Positions 33,420 through 45,975 of a stretch of 64,000 bases of DNA are shown here, piece after piece. A program made the translations under genes and the position numbers. The stretch is from Siderastrea siderea (taxonomy: Eukaryota; Cnidaria; Anthozoa; Scleractinia; Rhizangiidae). Within the stretch, counting starts at the first letter, position 1. Each line of letters opens with the position of its first letter. The notes under the pieces are model-generated. The model had not been told where the DNA came from, did no database searches, and saw only the letters and a program-made list of their open reading frames with translations. The stretch lies in NCBI GenBank assembly GCA_964030785.1, contig OZ034978.1, positions 16,725,953 through 16,789,952 of the forward strand, read 5' to 3'.

Positions 33420-34460
33420 AATGTCGGAAGCAGGCTCAGAATATTCAGAGCCTGCTGACAGTCTGAACCAGCGCGATGATCCTGCTGGATCACACTCAGT
33501 TCGAGAGGAAAACCACCTCGATTTCGGCTCCGAAGAGGAGTCTTCTCGTTTGGCGCGAAAACGACATGGAGCAGTTCTGGACTCCCAAAAGTAAGCCAAT
33601 GAACCAGATGTCTCTGAGGCGACACCATCAAACCCAAACAACAGAATCCAAACAACAGCCCGCTTTCCTGACTGTGGATCGTACGGATCCCTTTTAGGCA
33701 GCTCTGCAACATGCCAAACGATGTTCCTCGGCTGTCGGGCTCGTCCAACTCGAAGTACTCCTTGTGGACATACGCTCAGTAACTTTAAGACATATTATAC
33801 ATCTATTTCCGAACCCCCACCGGAGTACAAGAACCATTCTGAACTTTGTAAGCAATTTCCGCAAGCTGATGTGCCAGCCCTATCAGTCCCGGAACTGGAC
33901 CACCGGCTGGTATGGTCAGGGAGGGGAGAAGAAAGCCTTGGCCAACTGCGCTGGGAGCAGAACCTACAGTTAACTATGCGCAATTATATGGGTGCGGCTA
34001 AACCTTTGTGTGTTTTGCTCCAGCATCTGCAGTATGACCCTGATTCTGTAACTGAGCGTTCAGCTTTCGACCTTATTTTTAGAGCATCCGATTGCTAGGG
34101 CATGCAGTAGCCTCAATCAACAGGCAACGCCGCCAAGAAATTGTTAAATCTTGCAATATTACAGATGTGACTCAACTACCGAAACAGTGTGACCCTAAGC
34201 AGACTTGCCTTTTTGGAGAGAGTAAAGCTTCTGAGTTTAACTTTGTGGGCGATCTTGCAGAGAAGGTCTCCAAAGCAGTTCAATCTAATGAGAATCCAAG
34301 CTCAACAAAGGCATGTCTCCTTACAAACAGGCCAGAACAAATTCCTTTGAAGGAGCCTCTGGGTTTACTAAGCCCAGACCAATCCCGTTACAAAAACCCC
34401 AGAAAGAAGATTTCAACGCAAACGGTCGTCAACAAACCCAACCAATTTTCAAGGTAAGCT
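33420..34460 (+). pseudogene. ORF1 (gag-like) of degenerate DIRS1-like element
   Basis: ATG at 33421 in good context opens MSEAGSEYSEPADSLNQRDD. Frames then shift near 33590 and 34085 through a conserved-looking region (QLTMRNYMGAAKPL, CVLLQHLQYDPDS, GHAVASINRQRRQEIVKS). The order and position upstream of RT suggest the nucleocapsid-like ORF of a DIRS1 element. Several lesions make it inactive. Confidence 0.55.
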
Positions 34461-34469
34461 CAGTAGATA

Positions 34470-37140
34470 TGATTTTCCGTTTTCCTACTCCACCTGAGAA
34501 CATTCATTCCAGAAGGTGGCAGGGCGGCTTCAGTTCTTCAATCAGAATTGACAACAAATTCTGCAAGACCTATGGGTCTTACAGTCCATAAAGGGTTACG
34601 AAATAGAATTGCTAGACCGTCCTTGGAGGTCCAGAATCTACTTCTTCCCCAGTACTGTCACCCACACAGATCTATTTAGTAGTAGAAGAAACAAGCAATC
34701 TCCCACAAAAAGGACCCATTCTAGAGGTTCCCTTCAACCTAATGTGGGATTCTAAGGCAATATTTTTCTTGTCGAAGCGAAGGGTTGAGTAGGACAACGT
34801 CCTGAGTAATCAATCTTGTGAGCTTCGACGAGTATGTGAAATACTCCCACTTCAAAATGGAAGACTTGAAAACAGTTGCAGACCTACAGAGACTAGGGGA
34901 TTTCATGTGCAAGCTCGACCTGAAGGATGCGTATTTCACCATCCCTCTACACTCCAGGTCTGAAAAATTCACCCGCTTTCAATTCAAAGGGAAGACATAT
35001 CAATTCACTTGTCTTCCATTCGGGCTAACGTCAGCCCCACGCACCTGTACCAAGGTACTCAAACCAACAGCGGGCATCCTAGGGAAAATAGGTACCCGGA
35101 TAATAGTTTATCTAGACGACATGCTCACTATAAACAGCGTTAAAGTACATTCTAGAGAATCTAGGATGTCTGATGAACATGGAAAAATCTATCTTCATCC
35201 CTGTGCAGGTCATCAAGTTCCTGGGAATCCTCGTGGACTCCACAAACATGAGGTTTCTCCTCTCAGAAGAGAAAGTTGCTGCAATTCAGAAGGAATGTCG
35301 CCATCTGGTAACCAGTCGAGTTGCTTTATTAAGCCAACTTTAATTTCGCCTATAATATGGAAGTTGACTTCCTGCAAAATTGCAGTTCTTCAAGGACCCC
35401 TCTATTACAGAGGGATTCAACATTTGAAGAACAGCAAAACACTCACTCAGTTAGTCAACAATGTAGAAATACCTCTAGATCATCATGCTATAGAGAATCT
35501 GAGATGGTGGGCAGACAATCTGTCCCTTGCAAACGGGTGCTCCATTCGGAACTCCCTACCACGTCTACTTATTCAATCAGATGCTTCCAACTTGGGGTGG
35601 GGGGCGATACGCAATGGGATAGGCACCAGGGGGACATGGACACAGGAGGAAACCAGTCTTCATATTGTACTGGCACGGGGATGCTCTGCGTCTAACTTGC
35701 TTTAGCGAAGAGGTACCGCCAGCACTTTGGGATCTTTTATGCTTGGACAGAGTCAACGTAGCGCTGATCACGTTAACAGCGACAATCACTGCAATGGTTT
35801 AACTCCCCATGTTGGTCACTATTTTAATCGTTTTATATTGTTTTTTTTTCTTTTTTTTTTGTTTGATAAGGTAATTTACAGGAAGTTACCGCCAATTACA
35901 TCAAAGTTAAACTAGGCAGAACAGCAAACTGCAGTGCGAATTCACAACGGCAGAACCAATAGGAAACGCTGGAGTGTAGCTTAGCAATGTTTAGTAACGC
36001 GTTAGCAAGCTTTATTGGTTAATGGGAAGTCCATTAGCTAGAGGTAGAGGCAGATTTGGCAGCGGTAAAAAGTTCCGCCAAGCCGCAAAAAACAACAGCT
36101 GGGTTTAGTGCTTATCTAATAGTATCACTAGCCGTTAGATTCAGAGGCGACACAAGGAACAGCTAAAGGCAGGTGGGAGTGTTTCCTGCGCAAACTGATT
36201 AAGAGTGCGACCGAGTGAGAAAGTAGAAATTACTTAGAATTTTGCTTATTCGCCTTTTGCGCTAGCAATTAAAAATATCATACAAATGTTCTGAAATATA
36301 CGTCGGGGCAACATCAACTGCAAGGAACTGTTGGCAGCATCGTTTCCAGTGAAAACCTTCAAAAAAAAGCTTTGGAATATCCATGTCTTGATTCAGATAA
36401 ACAATGCCAAAACCATTGCCTATACAAACAAAATGGGGGGGGGGAGCCAAAAGGTGTTTCCTCGATCATTATGCAAGACATCTCTGGAGTTGGTGTCTCC
36501 AAAGGAGAATCACTCTTAGGGCTGAACACATCCCAGGCTGTCTCAAAACAATAGCAGACAGGGAATGGAGAGCCAAACTAGACTCGTCCGATTGGCGTCT
36601 GAACCAGAACTACTTTCAGACATTAATAGATAAGATCAGGGTCAGTCTACGATTGACCTTTTTGCAAGCAGAACCAATCACCAACTTCCCAGATTTTTTT
36701 CAGTTACAAAACCCGACTCAGAAGCAGAGGCAATCGATGCCCTGACACCATCATGGGCAATAGAAAATAATAGGCTATGCCTTTCCACCATTCCCTCTAA
36801 TAGCCAAGTGCCAAAGGAAGGTAATCCACAAGAATGCAACAATAACTCTGGTATGCCCAATTTGGCCCACTCAGCCATGGTATGCCCAACTCCTCCAGCT
36901 GTGGTGGACACTCTCATCTTCCTTCCCATAATAACAGGGCTCTTAAGAGGCCCTCAGGGTTAGAAGCGCCCACTGGTGAGCAACAATACCGTCTTACTTG
37001 CCGGCTGGAGGGTATCAAAGGAATCTCCTTACAAAAGGCTTATCAGGACAGGTACTGTCCTCGATGCCCAGAGAACTTTAAATCAGAATCAGTTCAAGTC
37101 ATGCTGGTCAAAATGGGTGAGCTGGTGTGATAAACAACAA
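34470..37140 (+). pseudogene. RT-RNase H of degenerate DIRS1-like element
   Basis: The pre-RT region (GGRLQFFNQNWQQILQDLW) lies at 34515-34580. RT motifs follow at 34890-35140: KLDLKDAYFTIPLH, FTCLPFGLTSAP and the active site YLDD. The RT is broken and interrupted by unrelated DNA at about 35700-36375. RNase H resumes at 36385 (INNAKTIAYTNKMGGG, AEHIPGCLKTIADRE). A degenerate start of the recombinase region may be at 36990-37140; no catalytic recombinase residues are found. It is clearly a different family from the element at 6161-13217, whose active site reads YIDG. Confidence 0.75.
35700..36375. other. Insertion inside the DIRS1-like RT-RNase H
   Basis: No coding similarity; a long T-rich run at 35839-35865. 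The flanking retroelement frame is interrupted here. Confidence 0.4.
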
Positions 37141-38340
37141 GTTGATCCCAGGTTTGAGTTGGTTGGTATCCAGACTATAGCAATCGAAACATAATTCCCG
37201 CTCTAACTCTAGCCCTGAAACCCTGTTAAAACGTGACCCTATAACTAACCCTAACCCAGCCCTCATAAGGTAACTTGGATGAGAATAAAGGAAAACTGGC
37301 ACATCATAATCCATTACGGACCTGATGCATACTCTTCATGAGATGAGTGATGATCTCGTGGTTTTCTTTATTTTACTATTTCCTGGCTCTCTTATCGGAA
37401 CGTTAAATTACAGTTATAAGTCCCCGACATATGCTAAATTCTTAAGGGGTTGTGGGTGAGCTTATAAACGTCAGGGACCTATATCCGGGCGAGAGAGGGG
37501 TGCTAACAAAAAACAGCAACAAAAACAAAAGAAGCAGCAGCAACAGCAACAACGGACAAGTTGAAGCTAACTCTCAATGAAGTGTTATGAAGATACGCGT
37601 CTTATTCACTTCTCTTTGAGCTTTATAAAATGTGATTAACAAATAACTCATCTTTAGAGATTAGAATACCAAATATTATGTCCTTGAAAGCCAGTGGTTC
37701 CATTTTAACATCATGATCATCCAGCCATTTAATAACCTCTGCCCAGAAATTCAAGGGATTTATTCGTGTCGTTCTCTGCAGAAACAGCAAGCTGTAAAAT
37801 AATCTTCTGCTCGGCTTTGCTTTTCAACACATTGGGCCCATTTAAATGTAACTGAACCTGATCTTGTACCTTAAAGTACTCACTCACTACCTGTGCAATC
37901 GCAGGTTTTTAGCAATTGACGCCACTCTACCGTAAGGGCACTAATTACAGAGACCAGTATAAATATATGAGTCCAACGGAGAAATGTTCAATTCCTGACA
38001 ATTCCCTCAGCTTACATTTGGTAATTAGCTCATTATTTTGAGATATCAGGTTGCCTATTCTTGTTATGCCTTTGTTTGCTAATTGTATGTTGTAAAATGC
38101 AATCAATGCAAATAAATGCAAATAAACAAATGCAAATAACCGTGTCGTCCCATAACTGCATAAGACATAAATGCATAACTGCATGAAAAAATTTGGATCC
38201 GTATGGCCTGTGAGATTTCTCGGTTTGCTGCAGGGCAGCGAGCAAAACTTCTTAAACTTCGAAAGTTTGATAGGCAACTTCTTGATATCAAAGTTACAGT
38301 AGAGTATCAGTTACCACCTACATGCTTTAGATAATAGAGG
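37141..38340. other. Mostly unrecognised; possible LINE RT remnant
   Basis: On the minus strand about 38280-37950 reads ANKGITRIGNLISQNN and related stretches, which resemble the C-terminal end of LINE reverse transcriptases (..KGI..I.DL..). Another minus-strand stretch near 37850-37720 (HLNGPNVLKSKAEQKI) is open but unrecognised. Neither is intact. Confidence 0.3.
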
Positions 38341-38344
38341 AAAA

Positions 38345-39590
38345 AACACTTTTCCAGCTACTAGGTTTATCACTTACAAGCCTTTACAACAAAGTGTTCG
38401 CCGAGTCTTGATTATGGATTCTAGATGTGGAGCTTTTAAGCCACCGTTTTTAAGCGTTTAATTTTAACCTTGTCCTTCCAAATGAATTGAAAAATAATTC
38501 CATTTGCCTTGCTTACATTCTTTATTTAAGCATTTCAGGGGCGCACAATAGAGAATTAAATATAGGGATTATGGATGATGGTGAGGACCCTCCACCTTCA
38601 GACTTTCAGTTTACCTTGTTTAAGGTAAATAGCGTCAATTCCCTTGTCAAAGTTCAGTTTTCGTAATCATAAATAAAATGTACCTCCTTTGACATTTCTG
38701 CCTTTATATAATGGTAATGAATGTCTAATATTTCCAAGCGACATTATCTCCGACTCATCGTAATTTATTCGAAGGCTGGGGCACTTTCCGAACTTTTAGA
38801 CTAGCTCATTGACAAGAAACTTTGTCAAAGAAACATCATTCTTCAAAAAGGCAGTCTGATCATCAGCGGAGAGCTGTAGCTTGATTTCGTTGTAGACAAC
38901 CAAAGTGCCTCGAATATCCTTGTTGCTGCGTATGTTTATAGATCTTTAAAATGATGATGTATCATACGAGAAAGAACGTTTCATCAGGATATCCAAACAC
39001 CGAAAAGTGGGTTGACAAAACTAGGCACAGCCGAGTCTTTTTAAGCGACTTCAAGTTGTTTGGATACCTAATGAAACACTCTTTCAAGTGCTTGCTATAG
39101 CTTCTCAGTCCATTACTAATTCTCGAAGAAATTCAAAGCAAAATTTCTTGGAGTTTTATGCTACTTGAGAACAGGTATCCAAACTACCGTCACGGTGATG
39201 ACTTCCTTTGTTTTTTCTTACGAATTATTAATGAGTGAGAAGAACAAATAGCAGGAAAAGGGGGTCTCCCTGCCGTACGTTTCTCCTCTTTCAACAAAAA
39301 GGTGCGGTAGAAGGCCAACCATTCTTCCTTCAATTTTCCCTTCAATCTTTCTCTGTAATTTAAAATGTCTATATTGGTTCTAACGGCATCAAAATAGTCC
39401 TGCCTTTCACATAAGCGAATTAATTGTGATGTATAATATTGGACAACACAATTTTTAATCTCTTGACAAAAGCTTTCGAATTCTTCATAAATTAATTAGA
39501 GATAATGGCTTCCAATTTGATAAGTTTTTGCTGCCCTATTCTTTTTCTGCAGTAACGTTACAATAGCCTGCTTTTGTGAGTTTGAGTTAA
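38345..39590. repeat. Third, decayed copy of the head-to-head intergenic block
   Basis: 38345-38615 matches 18100-18385 (CACTTTTCCAGCTRCTA, GATGGTGAGGACCCTCCACC). 38820-38960, 39238-39315 and 39400-39590 match 1290-1400, 1405-1470 and 1660-1870, with large losses between. It ends where the inverted sulfotransferase fragment begins. Confidence 0.7.
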
Positions 39591-39697
39591 CGGGCAAACT
39601 GTCTTGTGAAACAGGCAAGTAGAGAGCCATAATTATAAGGGCAGGAATCGTGAGAGGAAGAAGCTTAAAAAACTGTTCGCTTCCTGCAGCGTACCAT
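39585..39697 (-). pseudogene. Sulfotransferase 5' end, truncated, inverted
   Basis: Reading leftward from the ATG at 39697: MVRCRK-type start, signal anchor and the stretch up to the PVNSN codons of the live genes, where it breaks off. Its own 5' flank (to about 39905) matches the 5' type II flank of copies 4 and 5 in reverse orientation. Only 36 codons remain. Confidence 0.75.
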
Positions 39698-40314
39698 TAT
39701 AAATGGTATCTTTTTAGCTTTAACTAATAAAGTTCTCCCTACAGAACGGGCTTACGTTTGAGCAGTTCGGTCGTTCTTGCAAATAATACCCTGCGTGGCA
39801 GAATGATTAATTATGTCTCGTAGCTACGGCTGTTACCATTGCTGATCAACTCTGCGGAATTTTTCTCATATACGTGGGTGAGTTAAGGTATCAGAAAACG
39901 GAAAAATTGCCATTTTAGTTCCCAGTTGCTATGCCAACTGAGAACTTTAAGGGCGATCGCTGGCGTAAACAGTCGTGTTAAAGTTAACTTTTCGGCAACA
40001 AGCTCACAAAGCTATTGATCATGACAGTAGAATCGTTTGAAGTGTAATAGGCAAGTTTTGAGAGCCTCTTAACGAAGTTTTGCGCTGTCTGTATGGATGA
40101 AGAACTAATCGGAGTGCCTGGATCCTCGAAAATACCATAGATTTTGATTTGCAAAGCAAACGCATTAGAAGGAATCGGAAAGAAAAGTTCACTCAGGTGC
40201 GTGTTAAGACTCTTAAAGGAAGCTCGCTGGTCTTCAGTTTAGGCTGGCGTTCGCCAGCGGGTTATAGGAACAGCTGGACGAGGAAAAAAATTGCGTGTTA
40301 AGAGGCTCTGACTG

Positions 40315-40860
40315 TAAATATCGAGAATCGGCCGGACAACCTCAGAAAATCGAAACTCCTGATAACTTGCCAGAAGAACACTTTGGGGAGCTATCTTCGA
40401 AAATATTACTTAAACCTTCTGGAATTCTATTGTTTTCGGAAAATTCGGAAAAACGGTTTTGCTTAATTTATTACACAATAATCAGGCTTAAAATTAAACA
40501 AATTGAAAGCGCTTGCTTTTAAACAGTTTGCAACGCCAGAAAACAATTTTAATTTTAAATGATAGCAATACTCTTCTACTTTCTATCAATGGGAATTGCA
40601 TGGAGTTTTGCTTTATTTATATGGTTTGGTGGTTCTTTGAAACAAAGGCATTTTGCGCACTTCGGAAAAAGGAAAAAATTGGTAAACTACAGAGGCTTAA
40701 AATGGGTCTTGGTATGTCTAATATCGAATTGAAATAAACGCTGTGATAAGGTTTGGCCCTACTTCTATTATGATATGAAATAAAAAATCTGGGCTATTCA
40801 GGCTCGCGCCGTGACAAAAACAAAAATTCGCGAACCAGTGTTGCTAAAATTTGCATATTG
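40315..40860 (-). repeat. Inverted piece of module D
   Basis: Reverse complement of about 25690-26230 and 46215-46700 (GATAGCAATACT, GGGAATTGCATGGAGTTTTG). With 39585-39905 it forms an inverted module copy that has lost its middle. Confidence 0.8.
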
Positions 40861-41960
40861 AAATGAATGAAATGAAAAGTAGTAGTTTGGGTGAGCTCAA
40901 TTTAGAGGATTTTATTTACTGAAGACACACAAAGAATGAACTAAAACACTTCCTTCAATCTATTCTTGCATTGTTTTGGGCTTATACTATTTCTACGTAA
41001 AACTAAAGAAAAGGAGAAGAAGTTTTAAAAGTTCTACACAAGCTGTTGCGTGACCGGTGTCACGAGAACATTTTTGTCAATTTGTCAACGTACTTATGGC
41101 AGTTTTTAAATGCAGATTGGCCGCTGTTTTATGCATGGCTAGTTCTCCAGCGAATACCGTACGCATTCCTGTGTTTGGGGCGTACTGTCATGTGCAGCTG
41201 ATATTCTACTGGGACGAAAATTCCGACAGGCAAGTCTAGAATTAGTTTCGTATACATATGACACCTTTCTCTTTGAGAGAAGAAAACTGCGACATAGTAT
41301 GTTGTTGCGTACGTGACTCGATTGCTCTTTTCAGACAGCTAGTAAGATTTTGGGCGACTTTTTGAAATGACACTATTTTGGCCAGGAAGCAAAAGTGCAT
41401 CATTATTACTATGATTTATACGTATTTGTCAAAAAATGTGCTGTTTCTATCAATATTATCAATACACTTGTATAAATATGTTTAAAACTAAACGCAAACC
41501 ACGGACGTCCTGCCAGCGGGATCGGTATTTATGAGTTCTTAATGCGGCTGTATATCTAAGAGATATCAATACACAGTTTGTTTGGTTTTACTTTGCAAGG
41601 TCGCTGAGAACTTTTTCACAGTTTTGGAGGAAAAGCTTTTCATTGAAGAATATTTTCACGTTTGCATGAACGTGTAGTGATCGGTTGCGTGACTGGATTA
41701 TTTTGAGTGGTACTTTGTGTTCCTTACCTTACACAGCCATTTAAGCTCTCAATTTTTACGCGTACGTCAACTTAAATGATTTATAAAAGAAACCGTTTGG
41801 ATTTTCGAGAACATTAGTATTTTCCCAAGGAAACCGCAAATAACAAAGAAAGCCCACTGGTGCTGCAGACTATAGACATCTGACAAAATATGAATTTCTT
41901 TTTCTTTTTTTTTTTAATTTGTTAAGTTTTTTTGCAACAACACAATACAGTACAAATATG
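40861..41960. other. Intergenic, nothing recognised
   Basis: Short frames only. T-rich run at 41900-41930 just before the foldback element. Confidence 0.4.
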
Positions 41961-42029
41961 ATATGGCTATCTCTAAAACGTAGAACGGGGAATCGAGGAG
42001 CGGGGAACGGAGAATGGGGAATGGGGAAC

Positions 42030-42925
42030 GAGGAATCTCTAAAATAGGGAATCTCTAAAACGGGGAATCTCTTAAATAGGGAATCTCTAAAATGGGGAAT
42101 CTCTTAAATAGGGAATCTCTAAAATGGGGAATCTCTAAAACGGGGAATCTCTAAAATGGGGAATCTCTAGAATGGGGAATCTCTAAAATAGGGAATCTCT
42201 AAAACGGGGAATCTCTAAAATAGGGAATCTCTAAAATGGGAATCTCTAAAATGGGGAATCTCTAAAATAGGGAATCTCTAAAACGGGGAATCTCTAAAAT
42301 AGGGAAACTCTAAAACGGGGAATCTCTAAAATAGGGAATCTCTAAAATAGGGAATCTCTAAAATAGGGAGTCTCTAAAACAGGGTATCTCTAAAACGGGC
42401 AATCTCTAAAATAGGGAAACTCTAAAACGGGGAATCTCTAAAATAGGGAATCTCTAAAATAGGGAATCTCTAAAATAGGGAGTCTCTAAAACAGGGTATC
42501 TCTAAAACGGGCAATCTCTAAAATAGGGAATCTCTAAAATGGGGAATCTCTAAAATAGGGAATCTCTAAAATAGGGAATCTCTAAAACGGGGAATCTCTA
42601 AAATAGGGAATCTCTAAAACGGGGAATCTCTAAAATGGGGAATCTCTAAAATGGGGAATCTCTAAAATGGGGAATCTCTAAAATAGGGAATCTCTAAAAT
42701 GGGGAATCTCTAAGATAGGGAATCTCTAAATGGGGAATCTCTAAAATAGGGAGTCTCTAAGACGGGGAATCTTTAAAATAGGGAATCTCTAAAACGGGGA
42801 ATCTCTAAAATAGGGAATCTCTAAAATAGGGAATCTCTAAAACGGAGAATCTCTAGAATAGGGAATCTCTAAAATGGGGAATCTCTAAAACGGGGAATCT
42901 CTAAACTGGAAAATCTCTGAAAAGC
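42030..42925 (+). repeat. 17-bp satellite array, left arm
   Basis: About 52 units of GGGAATCTCTAAAATAG and variants (ACG, TGG endings). Some higher-order repetition is visible: 42300-42420 recurs at 42415-42535. Confidence 0.95.
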
Positions 42926-44316
42926 ATCGGTTCTTTAGAAGCTCAGCTTAGCGGGGTAAAAAGGTCAAGGTCGCGTTCTCATGACTGATTGATTTCGATC
43001 ACTTCGTAGGTTTCTGGTTTTCATGGCTGGCGGGTTAGCTGTCGATGTACAGTACGATCAGACCTCAGACGTCCGTTAAGAAGGGTCTTTTTAGCTCCCT
43101 TCACGGACTATTGATTTCACTCCGCGGTTTGAAAAAAATAACCACGTGATTACAAGTTTATGGATCGCAAGATCGGCAAAGATCAGCAATGCTCAACTTT
43201 CGGTGAATGAATTTTTACTCGCCGTCATATTTCTAGGGCCTCAGATAACACTTTTCCTGAATTTTTCCTCAAGGGCGTCCTTTTATTTCAGGAACGGCGC
43301 TATTTGAGAGCATTTCTGATGATTGCCAGTTCATTCATTCATCGCATTTTCAAGTTTACAGATTTTGGGTTCAGCTTGTAGTCATCGAACTTGTGATCAT
43401 GTGGTCATTCTTTTCAAACGCGCGGAGTGAAATCAATGGCCCATGAAGGGGGCCAAAAAAATTCCCCCCCCCCCCCTCAAAAATCGTCTGAGGTCGATAC
43501 TAACTATGATTGTCGGCAGGGAAACAAATGGGGTCATCAGTTGGGTTGTGAATTTCAGAGTTCCCGTTATGTAAATTTCTGCTTGAAAGACGCACTAATA
43601 AATTACTTCCAACCGCTGTGATGCAGCTGATATACCCCTGCTTATCTATCTGATCTATACTCAACGGGCCTGTGGAGGCAGGGTAGCATCTGTGAGGCTT
43701 ACATATACACGTGAACGTGAAAGCGTATTTATTTTAATCGCCACAGCCTGTATAGCTTACTTGAGCAGATCGACTCATTCGGTAACCTGAAGCGCAAAGC
43801 ATAAAGGTTGATTTCCACTGTTACGTAAATGTTACGTAAATGCGTACGGGCGTGAATTTAACTGGCTTTACGTGCGTAAATAAAATTAGAGACGATGAAT
43901 GAATAAGCCACTAAAAACGGCTGCGTAGGAGACTAATGAATGAACGGCTTTCGTAAATGTAAAAAGGTAACTTCCTAAATCAAGTTCGGATCTTTAAGCA
44001 GCGCTGCCATTATTAAATTTGTAAAGCAATTGTAATTTGTTTATGGTAATTGCGAACACGGAATCGAATGGAACCAAACATAACGAAAAAGGAATAAAAC
44101 GAAACAAAGCGGAAAAACGAAAAAGAAACGGAAATTAATTTCACGTACGTGAAATTATTAAGATACTAAAATTTTGTTTTTAAATTTCACGTACTTAGCC
44201 CGCGTACATACACGAATTATGGGAAGGAATAATTCATGTCTGCACGCAAGCGATGTCGGAAATTAAAATATCGCCCGTGCACCGGTACCACAATTTCTAG
44301 TTTTGGGAAAGTCTGA

Positions 44317-44526
44317 TCAATGTCGTCTCCTATGCATTTGGGTAATCACACAACGCTCCTTCGTGACGACCCAAATAACGGCTACATAGACTCTGTTGAA
44401 CAAAAATGAAGGCCGGCGAGTATAGATCGTAAACACTTCAGGAAGAGTACCAGCAAAAATCTGTAATGACAAACATAGCAGCAAGGCTGATCTGACTACG
44501 TAGAAAGATTTGACTTTGCAAGACAT
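44317..44526 (-). CDS. Candidate secreted small protein (69 aa)
   Basis: ATG at 44526 opens MSCKVKSFYVVRSALLLCLS, a typical signal peptide (LLLCLSLQIFA|G), followed by a short basic mature part ending in RRRH. No homology recognised and no intron evidence. Could be a captured first exon or chance. Confidence 0.25.
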   Translation of the reverse strand: MSCKVKSFYVVRSALLLCLSLQIFAGTLPEVFTIYTRRPSFLFNRVYVAVIWVVTKERCVITQMHRRRH

Positions 44527-44684
44527 CAACACGACACTGATAGAACTTCAACAGAGCTGGGTTTCAGCCGTAGACAGCTGTTTCGCTCTTCTTAGAGCTC
44601 ATCAGTACGGCGTAAGTTGTTCTGGATGCGGGTTCTGGATCGGCGTGCAAGTGAAACGCTGAGTTAAGAAGAAAATTACCCGCC

Positions 44685-45020
44685 GTGGAAAGTATGGTAG
44701 CTGAAGAAAGTTTGTGCAAATTCAACAGAGTTAACAAATTGCGGAAAAAGGGTTGCTTAATACATCTAAGTGTCTCGAGGGAAATAAGTTTTGCGAAATT
44801 CGATAAGCCCCACAGACATCTTCATCTACGTCTACGTCTTCCAATAAAGCGAACTGACCGAACTAAACGTCAAAACCCAACTGGTATTCGTTGTTTTTTA
44901 CTACCGGCAATCATAAATCCATCACCAACGAGAGAACTGTTAAAACGAGAAACCAACAAACTGCTGGTGGTCGCACAATTCATGCCCCACGAACGTGACC
45001 TTTTGACCCCGCTTAGCTGA
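44685..45020 (+). CDS. Candidate basic protein in foldback element (111 aa)
   Basis: Opens MESMVAEESLCKFNRVNKL; Lys/Arg-rich middle (LRLRLPIKRTDRTKRQ) and ends at the inverted-repeat border (ERDLLTPLS). No domain recognised. Its end lies within the conserved inner part of the inverted repeat, which lowers confidence. Confidence 0.25.
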   Translation: MESMVAEESLCKFNRVNKLRKKGCLIHLSVSREISFAKFDKPHRHLHLRLRLPIKRTDRTKRQNPTGIRCFLLPAIINPSPTRELLKRETNKLLVVAQFMPHERDLLTPLS

Positions 45021-45056
45021 GTTTCGAAAGGACTGCTGCAAGAGTTTTTTTGTTTT

Positions 45057-45805
45057 AGCGATTCCCTATTTTAGAGATTCCCTATTTTAGAGATTCCCCA
45101 TTTTAGAGATTCCCTATTTTTGAGATTCCCTACTTTGGAGATTCCCTATTTTAGAGATTCCCCATTTTAGAGATTCCCCATTTTAGAGATTCCCTGTTTT
45201 AGAGATTCCCTATTTTAGAGATTCCCCATTTTAGAGATTCCCTATTTTAGAGATTCCCTATTTTAGAGATTCCCTATTTTAGAGATTCCCTATTTCAGAG
45301 ATTCCCTATTATAGAGATTCTCCATTTTAGAGATTCCCTATTTTAGAGATGCCCTATTTTAGAGATTCCCCATTTTAGGGATTCCCTATTTTAGAGATTC
45401 CCCATTTTAGAGACTCCTTATTTTAGAGATTGCCTGTTTTAGAGATTCCCTATTTTAGAGATTCCCTATTTTAGAGATTCCCTATTTTAGAGATTCCCCG
45501 TTTTAGAGATTCCCTGTTTTAGAGATTCCCCGTTTTAGAGATTCCCTATTTTAGAGATTCCCTATTTTAGAGGTTCCCCGTTTTAGAGATTCCCTATTTT
45601 AGAGATTCCCTGTTTTAGAGACTCCCTGTTTTAGAGATTCCCCATTTTAGAGATTCCCTATTTTAGAGATTCCCTATTTTAGAGATTCCCCATTTTAGAG
45701 ATTCCCCATTTTAGAGATTCCCTATTTTAGAGATTCCCCATTTTAGGGATTCCCTATTTTAGAGATTCCCCATTTTAGAGATTCCCTATTTTAGAGATTC
45801 CCCGT
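45057..45805 (-). repeat. 17-bp satellite array, right arm (inverted)
   Basis: About 44 units of the reverse complement of the left-arm unit (TAGAGATTCCCTATTTT). Confidence 0.95.
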
Positions 45806-45975
45806 TCCCCATTCTCCGTTCCCCGTTCCCCGTTCCCGTTCCCGTTCCCGTTCCCCGTCCCCCGTTCCCCGTTCCCCGTTCCCCGTTCCCCGTTCCCCGT
45901 TCCCCGTTCCCCGTTCCCCGTTCCCCGTTCCCCGTTCCCCGTTCCCCGTTCCCCGTTCCCCGTTCCCCGTTCCTC
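45806..45975 (-). repeat. 7-bp (GGGGAAC)n array
   Basis: About 24 units of TTCCCCG on the + strand. The minus strand has regularly spaced G4 runs, a strong G-quadruplex pattern. The repeating 7-residue open frame through it is a by-product. Confidence 0.95.

Larger units (their letters stand above)
42926..45056. other. Middle of the foldback element
   Basis: Unique-looking DNA with no transposase recognised. It holds a 22-bp perfect palindrome centred on CACGTACGTG (44136-44157), a poly-C run near 43456, an A/G-rich stretch at 44080-44130 and two candidate frames listed separately. Confidence 0.5.

Noticed and set aside
33276..33748. Two 121-codon minus-strand frames
   Set aside because: Antisense to the gag-like ORF of the DIRS1-like element, which has the better start and order.
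42030..42925. CRISPR-like regular repeat array
   Set aside because: Repeats are directly adjacent with no spacers, and the genome is eukaryotic; it is a satellite.
45806..45975. Telomere-like sequence
   Set aside because: Unit is GGGGAAC, not TTAGGG, and the array is internal within an element.
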